DNA from: CALIZF01 sp046292445
GTDB lineage: Bacteria > Pseudomonadota > Alphaproteobacteria > Rhodobacterales > Rhodobacteraceae
Assembly: GCA_046292445.1 (NCBI GenBank)
Contig: JBKBQT010000013.1
Span: 15,103 to 79,102, forward strand
Reading direction: 5' to 3'
Length of the DNA: 64,000 bases
Below, piece by piece: positions 59,348 through 64,000 of this stretch. The position numbers and the translations under genes are program-made. Under the pieces are notes generated by a model. That model saw only the letters and a program-made list of their open reading frames with translations. It was not told the DNA's origin and did not search any database. The stretch's first letter is position 1; every line of letters begins with the position of its first letter.

Positions 59348-60316
59348 ATGGACAGGACAGCAGGCCACAAGCGCGCAGGCGATCACCTTTACCCGCCCCT
59401 CGATCCGTTCGATCAGCGCGTGATCGACGTCGGCGACGGGCATCGCGTCTATGTCGAACAATGCGGCCACCCGCTCGGCCAGCCCGTCGTGGTGCTTCAC
59501 GGCGGGCCGGGCGGCGGGTGCAGCCCGGCGATGCGGCGGTATTTCGACCCTGCGCATTATCGCATCATCCTGTTCGACCAGCGCGGCTGCGGCCGGTCGC
59601 GTCCGCATGCGAGCGTCGAGGCGAATACCACCTGGCATCTCGTGCAGGACATCGAGACGATCCGCCGCACCCTCGACATCGACCGCTGGGTGGTGTTCGG
59701 CGGGTCCTGGGGGGCGACGCTGGCGCTGATCTATGCGATCACGCATCCCGAACGCGCGGCGCATCTGGTGCTGCGCGGCGTGTTCCTGATGACCGCGGCG
59801 GAGCTTGCGTGGTTCTACGGCGGGGGGGCGGCGGCGTTCTTTCCGGTCGAATGGGCGCGGTTCGTTGCACCCGTCCCGGAGGGCGAACGGGGCGATCTGA
59901 TCGCGGCCTATCACCGCCGGCTGTTTTCCGGCAACCTCGTCGAGGAAACCCGCTTCGGCCGGATCTGGGCGGGCTGGGAAAACGCGCTCGCCTCGATCGC
60001 GCACGAGGGGCCGCCGGGCGAAAGCCCCGGGGAATATGCGCGCGCCTTCTCGCGGCTCGAGAACCATTATTTCCGCAATGGCGGGTTCCTTGACAACGAC
60101 GGCTGGATCCTGGCGCAGCGGCACCGGATCGCGGATCTGCCGGCGACCATCGTGCAGGGGCGCTATGACATGATTTGCCCGCCCGTCTCGGCCTGGCGTC
60201 TGGCCGAGGGCTGGCGCCGCGCCGACCTCAGGATGGTGCCGCTCGCCGGCCATGCGCTGTCCGAACCGGGGATCAGCGCCGAACTGGTGCGCGTGATGCA
60301 GGAACTGCGGGTGTGA
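59348..60316 (+). CDS. pip: Prolyl aminopeptidase
   Basis: Pip removes N-terminal proline from peptides. The 322-residue alpha/beta hydrolase has the oxyanion HGGPGGGC, DQRGCGRSRPH, the nucleophile serine in VFGGSWGATLAL, Asp in GRYDMICP and His in LAGHALSEPG. N-terminal LYPPLDPFDQRVIDVGDGHRVYVE is typical. Start at 59348. It overlaps the following nitrilase-family gene by 4 bases (GTGA). Confidence 0.94.
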   Translation: MDRTAGHKRAGDHLYPPLDPFDQRVIDVGDGHRVYVEQCGHPLGQPVVVLHGGPGGGCSPAMRRYFDPAHYRIILFDQRGCGRSRPHASVEANTTWHLVQDIETIRRTLDIDRWVVFGGSWGATLALIYAITHPERAAHLVLRGVFLMTAAELAWFYGGGAAAFFPVEWARFVAPVPEGERGDLIAAYHRRLFSGNLVEETRFGRIWAGWENALASIAHEGPPGESPGEYARAFSRLENHYFRNGGFLDNDGWILAQRHRIADLPATIVQGRYDMICPPVSAWRLAEGWRRADLRMVPLAGHALSEPGISAELVRVMQELRV

Positions 60317-61191
60317 TCGGTGCAGTCACGGTTGCGGCGGCGGCCTATCCTCTGACGTGGCTGGACGGGTTCGGGGCCTATGAGGTCAAGCTCTCGGCCT
60401 GGGTCGGCGAGGCGGCACGGCTGGGCGCCGATCTGATCGTGTTCCCCGAATATGGCGCGATGGAGCTTGCCGCGCTCGGCGGTGCCACCGTCGCCGCCGA
60501 TCCCGCGGGTGCGCTGCGCGAGGCGGCGCGTCACCGCGAGGCGGCCGATGCGGTGCATCTGCGGCTCGCGGCGGCGCATGGGGTGCATATCCTCGGCGCA
60601 TCGGGGCCGGTGTTCGCCGGCACACGCCCGGTGAACCGGGCGACGCTCTACGGCCCCGGCGGAATCGTCGGGCATCAGGACAAGCAGATCATGACCCGGT
60701 TCGAGCGGGAGGATTGGCTGGTCGAGCCCGGCGCGCCGCTCGCCGTCCTGCAGACCCCGCTCGCGCCGCTCGGCGTGCTGATCTGTTATGACAGCGAATT
60801 CCCGCTGCTGGCGCGGCATCTTGTCGAGGCGGGGGCGGAAATCCTGCTCGCGCCGTCCTGCACCGAGACTCTGGCCGGCTTTACCCGCGTGCGGGTCGGC
60901 AGCATGGCGCGGGCGCTGGAAAACCAGTGCGTCGTCGTGCAGAGCGCCATGGTCGGCAGCGCGCCGTGGTGCGCGGGCTGCGAGGCGACGCGCGGGCGGG
61001 CCGCGATCTATGGCCCGCCCGATCGCGGCTGGCCCGAGACGGGGATCCTCGCCGAATCGCCGATGGACGAACCCGGCTGGGCCGTTGCCACGGTCAGCCG
61101 CGATGCCATCGCGCAGGTGCGCGCCGATGGCGGCGTTCTCAACCATAGGCACTGGGCCGAGCAGGGGCCAAGGATCGCCCTCGCCCCTTGA
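60313..61191 (+). CDS. Nitrilase-superfamily carbon-nitrogen hydrolase
   Basis: A 292-residue protein with Glu in IVFPEYGAME, Lys in GHQDKQIMTRFE and Cys in VLICYDSEFPLLARH. The substrate class differs from the Nit1-type gene at 57146. It resembles the Nit-like/aliphatic amidase branch often annotated as predicted amidohydrolase. The start is GTG at 60313, overlapping the pip stop. Substrate unknown. Confidence 0.87.
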   Translation: MIGAVTVAAAAYPLTWLDGFGAYEVKLSAWVGEAARLGADLIVFPEYGAMELAALGGATVAADPAGALREAARHREAADAVHLRLAAAHGVHILGASGPVFAGTRPVNRATLYGPGGIVGHQDKQIMTRFEREDWLVEPGAPLAVLQTPLAPLGVLICYDSEFPLLARHLVEAGAEILLAPSCTETLAGFTRVRVGSMARALENQCVVVQSAMVGSAPWCAGCEATRGRAAIYGPPDRGWPETGILAESPMDEPGWAVATVSRDAIAQVRADGGVLNHRHWAEQGPRIALAP

Positions 61192-61262
61192 TTTTCCGCG
61201 CCGATGCGCGCATTTCCCGCTGTGCCTGCGGTTTCCGCGGGCCAATTTCGTTTGGAGTGACC

Positions 61263-61481
61263 ATGGCCAAGGAAGAACTGCTCGAATTTCCCGGCGTCGT
61301 GCGCGAACTCCTGCCCAATGCGACGTTCAGGGTCGAGCTGGAAAACGGCCATGAGATCATCGCCCATACGGCAGGCAAGATGCGCAAGAACCGGATCCGC
61401 GTGCTGGCGGGCGACCGCGTTCAGGTCGAGATGACGCCCTATGATCTGACCAAGGGCCGGATCAACTATCGCTTCAAGTGA
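61263..61481 (+). CDS. infA: Translation initiation factor IF-1
   Basis: IF-1 is the small OB-fold factor that binds the ribosomal A site. The 72-residue protein MAKEELLEFPGVVRELLPNA contains AGKMRKNRIRVLAGDRV, all as expected. GGAG at 61254-61257 precedes the ATG. It starts the infA-maf-rng-yacG operon and overlaps maf by 4 bases (GTGA). Confidence 0.97.
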   Translation: MAKEELLEFPGVVRELLPNATFRVELENGHEIIAHTAGKMRKNRIRVLAGDRVQVEMTPYDLTKGRINYRFK

Positions 61482-62071
61482 CCCCGCGCCCGGATCTGCC
61501 GCGCCTGATCCTCGGGTCCGGCTCGCCCCGCAGGGCCGAGCTTCTCGCGCAGATCGGCGTGGTGCCCGACGCCGTGCGCCCGCCCGAGATCGACGAGGAT
61601 CCGCGCCCGCGCGAACTGCCGCGCCCCTATGCCGAGCGGCTGGCAAGGGAAAAGGCGGCCGCCGTTGCAGCCGAACCCGATGATGTCGTCCTTTGTGCCG
61701 ATACGACCGTGGCCCTCGGCCGCCGCATCCTCGGCAAGCCGCGCGATGCAGGCGAGGCGGCGGCGTTCCTCATCGCACTCGGCGGGCGGCGGCATGCCGT
61801 CGTCACGGCGCTGGCGGTGCGGCGCGGTGCGCGGCTCTGGGCCCGGACGAGCGAGAGCGCGGTCAAGATGAAGCGCCTTTCGGATGTCGAGATCAACGCC
61901 TATCTCGCCAGCGGCGAATGGCGGGGCAAGGCGGGCGGCTATGCGATCCAGGGCCTCGCCGGCGCGTTCATCCCGTGGATGTCGGGGTCGTTCAGCGGGA
62001 TCGTGGGCCTGCCGCTCGCGGAAACCGCGGCGCTGCTGACCGCGGCGGGTTATCCGGTGCCGCCGCGATGA
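61478..62071 (+). CDS. Maf family nucleotide pyrophosphatase (YhdE-like)
   Basis: A 197-residue Maf protein. LILGSGSPRRAELLAQ and CADTTVALGRRILGKP carry the SxSPRR and ADT motifs of the dTTP/UTP pyrophosphatase branch, unlike the copy at 19695. GYAIQGLAGAFIPWMSGSFSGIVGLP is the C-terminal signature. It starts at GTG 61478, which overlaps the infA stop. In alphaproteobacteria this copy is the one usually linked to rng and yacG. Confidence 0.93.
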   Translation: MTPRPDLPRLILGSGSPRRAELLAQIGVVPDAVRPPEIDEDPRPRELPRPYAERLAREKAAAVAAEPDDVVLCADTTVALGRRILGKPRDAGEAAAFLIALGGRRHAVVTALAVRRGARLWARTSESAVKMKRLSDVEINAYLASGEWRGKAGGYAIQGLAGAFIPWMSGSFSGIVGLPLAETAALLTAAGYPVPPR

Positions 62072-63105
62072 TCGGGCGGGTCGTCGTTCTGGACAGGATC
62101 GCGGGCCGCGCGGCGGCGGCGCTGATGGTGGACGGGCAGCTCGAGGATGTGCTGATCGACCCGGCGGGGGACGATCCGCGCCAGCCCGGCGCGATCCTGC
62201 GCGGCGTGGTGGACCGGCCGATGAAGGGCATGGGCGGGGTCTTCGTCGCCCTGCCGGGCGGCAACGGGTTCCTGCGACAGGTCAGCGGCCTTGCGCCGGG
62301 CGAGCGGGTGATCGTGCAGGTCGCCGGGCCGGCCGAGCCGGGCAAGGCCCCGCCGCTGACGCTGCGGGTGCTGTTCCGCGGGCGGACCTGCATCGTCACG
62401 CCGGGCGCGCCGGGCATCAACATCTCGCGCCGCATCCGGGACGAGGCGCTGCGCGCCGACCTGACGGCCGAGGCGACGGCGGTCATGCAGGGCGCGGACC
62501 CCGATCTTGGCCTGATCGTCCGGTCCGCGGCGGCGCAGGACGAAACGCTGTCCGCCGAGGCGGCCGACCTGCGCAGGCTCGCCGAAACTGTGATGGCCGA
62601 CCGCACCGGCGGGCCGGAACTGCTGGTCGCCGCCCCCGACGCGCATGAGGCGGCGTGGCGCGACTGGGCCGACCCGCCGCCCGATGCGGTCGAGGATCGC
62701 GACGGCGCCTTTGCCGATACCGGCGTGCTCGACGCGCTCGATGCGCTGCGGCGTCCGGCGGTGGGGCTGGCTGGCGGCGCGTCGATGGTGGTCGAGCCGA
62801 CGCGCGCCCTCGTGGCGGTGGACGTGAACACGGGCGGCGACACCTCGCCGGCCGCCGGCCTCAAGGCCAACATCGCCGCCGCCCGCGACCTGCCCCGGCA
62901 GCTTCGGCTGCGCGGCCTTGGCGGGCAGATCGTGGTGGACTTTGCGCCCATGCCGAAGAAGGATCGCGGCACGCTCGAACAGGTGCTGCGCGCCGCGTTC
63001 AAGGCCGAAGGCGGCGAGACGACGCTGGCGGGCTGGACCACGATGGGCCTTTACGAGATGCAGCGCCGCCGCGACCGGGTGCCCCTGACCGACCTGATGC
63101 CATGA
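62068..63105 (+). CDS. rng: Ribonuclease E/G family protein, short form
   Basis: A 345-residue protein of the RNase E/G family, about 100 residues or more shorter than E. coli RNase G. It retains an S1-like region (GGVFVALPGGNGFL), LVAVDVNTGGD with the first catalytic Asp and GGQIVVDFAPM with the second. The CPxC zinc-link motif is missing, and the C-terminal small domain seems absent. Whether it is an active endonuclease is not known. It is coupled to maf and yacG by 4-base overlaps. Confidence 0.9.
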   Translation: MIGRVVVLDRIAGRAAAALMVDGQLEDVLIDPAGDDPRQPGAILRGVVDRPMKGMGGVFVALPGGNGFLRQVSGLAPGERVIVQVAGPAEPGKAPPLTLRVLFRGRTCIVTPGAPGINISRRIRDEALRADLTAEATAVMQGADPDLGLIVRSAAAQDETLSAEAADLRRLAETVMADRTGGPELLVAAPDAHEAAWRDWADPPPDAVEDRDGAFADTGVLDALDALRRPAVGLAGGASMVVEPTRALVAVDVNTGGDTSPAAGLKANIAAARDLPRQLRLRGLGGQIVVDFAPMPKKDRGTLEQVLRAAFKAEGGETTLAGWTTMGLYEMQRRRDRVPLTDLMP

Positions 63106-63266
63106 CCCCGTGCCCGATCTGCAGGAAACCCGCCGACCCCGCCTATCGCCCCTTCTGTTCGCGGCGCTGCGCGGATGTCGATCTGGGCCGCTGGCTCACG
63201 GGGAGCTATGCGATCCCGGTCGAGGACGCGCCGGAGGAACCCGGGGAGGATGCGGATGACCGCTGA
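63102..63266 (+). CDS. yacG: DNA gyrase inhibitor YacG
   Basis: A 54-residue zinc-binding protein. Cysteines 4, 7, 19 and 23 (CPIC, CSRRC) bind one zinc, and the acidic tail is typical. YacG binds GyrB and inhibits gyrase. It overlaps the rng-family stop by 4 bases and the next gene by 11 bases. Confidence 0.94.
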   Translation: MTPCPICRKPADPAYRPFCSRRCADVDLGRWLTGSYAIPVEDAPEEPGEDADDR

Positions 63267-64000
63267 ACCCGTGATTCTCGTCATCGGCACCTATGACACC
63301 AAGTCGGAGGAACTTGCCTATCTCGCGGGCCGCATCGCGGCGCTGGGCGGTGCGGTTCTGCGGATGGATGTCTCGGTGCTCGGCGATCCGGCGGTGCCGG
63401 TCGATGTGACCAAGCATGCCGTGGCCGAGGCGGGCGGGTCGAGCATCGCCGCCGCGATCGCAGCGGGGGACGAGAACGCGGCGATGCAGATCATGGCGCG
63501 CGGCGCGGCCACGCTCACCGCGCGCCTGCATGCCGAGGGGCGCATTGCCGCGATGATCGCGCTGGGCGGCACGATGGGGACGGACCTCGCGCTGGACTGT
63601 GCCCGGGCGCTGCCGCTCGGGGTGCCGAAGTACATCGTCTCGACGGTGAGCTTTTCGCCGTTGATCCCGGCCGAACGCCTTGCGCCCGATGTGCAGATGA
63701 TCCTCTGGGCCGGGGGCCTCTACGGCCTCAACGCGATCTGCCGCGCGTCGCTGAGCCAGGCCGCCGGGGCGGTCCTCGGCGCCGCGCGGGCGGTCGAGCC
63801 ACCGCGGACGGCCCGCCCGGTGATCGGGATGACCTCGCTCGGCTCGTCCTGCCTGACCTACATGAAGCGCCTCAAGGCGCCGCTCGAGGCGCGCGGCTTC
63901 GAGGTGGCGGTGTTCCACACCACCGGCATGGGCGGCATGGCGTTCGAGGCGCTGGCGGCGGGCGGCGCCTTTGCCTGCGTGATGGATTTCTCGCTGCAGG
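63256..64000 (+). CDS. Tm-1-like ATP-binding protein (UPF0261), 5' part
   Basis: The N-terminal 248 residues of a UPF0261 protein; the rest lies beyond the window end. It starts VILVIGTYDTKSEELAYL, and has GRIAAMIALGGTMGTDLALD and GVPKYIVSTVSFS; in the second half IGMTSLGSSCL and VFHTTGMGGMAFEAL appear. The plant Tm-1 protein has this fold, and bacterial members bind nucleotide, with enzyme activity mostly undefined. GGAGG 7 bases upstream supports the ATG at 63256; another ATG at 63250 is possible. Confidence 0.85.
   Translation, partial: MTAEPVILVIGTYDTKSEELAYLAGRIAALGGAVLRMDVSVLGDPAVPVDVTKHAVAEAGGSSIAAAIAAGDENAAMQIMARGAATLTARLHAEGRIAAMIALGGTMGTDLALDCARALPLGVPKYIVSTVSFSPLIPAERLAPDVQMILWAGGLYGLNAICRASLSQAAGAVLGAARAVEPPRTARPVIGMTSLGSSCLTYMKRLKAPLEARGFEVAVFHTTGMGGMAFEALAAGGAFACVMDFSLQ

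Noticed and set aside
1..64000. tRNA genes, insertion sequences, prophage, CRISPR arrays or defence islands
   Set aside because: Nearly every base is covered by recognisable chromosomal genes and the few gaps are short; I saw no cloverleaf, transposase, integrase or repeat array.

Overview
The window is about 64 kb of GC-rich (roughly 65-70 %) chromosomal DNA from an alphaproteobacterium, almost certainly in Rhodobacterales/Rhodobacteraceae. The evidence is gene order and family content: murU-addB-addA-trxA, maf-aroE-coaE-dnaQ facing fxsA-secB, hemJ-rho-mnmE-mnmG-rsmG-parA-parB, hemW-rdgB-rph, hrcA-grpE, and infA-maf-rng-yacG. It is core chromosome. I see no insertion sequence, prophage, CRISPR array, plasmid gene, tRNA or rRNA, and coding density is very high, with many 4-base start/stop overlaps.

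Region by region. 0-7.1 kb: end of a nucleotide-sugar uridylyltransferase, the AddAB recombination nuclease and thioredoxin. 7.1-10 kb: a secreted RTX protein and a capsule-type protein on the minus strand. 10-14.1 kb: hslV, an uncharacterised membrane protein and hslU in a tight operon, then a lipoprotein alpha/beta hydrolase. 14.1-17.6 kb: smr-mltA-Tim44 facing fxsA-secB. 17.6-20.3 kb: maf-aroE-coaE-dnaQ.

20.3-29.9 kb is the most informative part. A 0.36-kb AT-rich gap between maf and hemJ holds many TCCACA-type DnaA boxes and three GANTC sites, and is a strong candidate for the chromosomal replication origin. It is followed by rho, mnmE, mnmG, rsmG and parAB. Three parS sites (two perfect 16-mers and one with a single mismatch) lie at 23.86, 25.76 and 29.25 kb, each built into the ends of genes. 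Together they form the replication-origin and centromere region.

29.9-41 kb: rph, hrcA-grpE, mutS, a PfkB kinase, periplasmic msrA, a class IV aminotransferase with a sulfotransferase-like partner, argG and ilvA. 41-46 kb: an Hpt protein, a response regulator with PP2C output, two Nudix hydrolases, Hsp33 and a CCA-type nucleotidyltransferase. 46-52 kb: two tandem ABC exporters, a TrmA/RlmD-type methyltransferase and a bacterial voltage-gated sodium-type channel. 52-54 kb: two L,D-transpeptidase-fold proteins, a CAP-domain lipoprotein and a tiny signal-peptide protein with two clear terminators nearby. 54-64 kb: hemH, a methyltransferase-like protein, comF, glutaredoxin, two nitrilase-family enzymes, a MarR regulator, ubiG, pip, infA-maf-rng-yacG, and the start of a Tm-1-like/UPF0261 protein cut by the window end.

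Most genes are housekeeping. I did not find a clearly new multi-gene system. The points most worth following are the origin/parS architecture, one parS read in two frames by two genes, the hslV-membrane protein-hslU unit, a hairpin covering the trxA ribosome-binding site, and a 28-40 kb block whose strand composition is reversed relative to its neighbours. No search could be run, so all product names rest on motif recognition and gene context.
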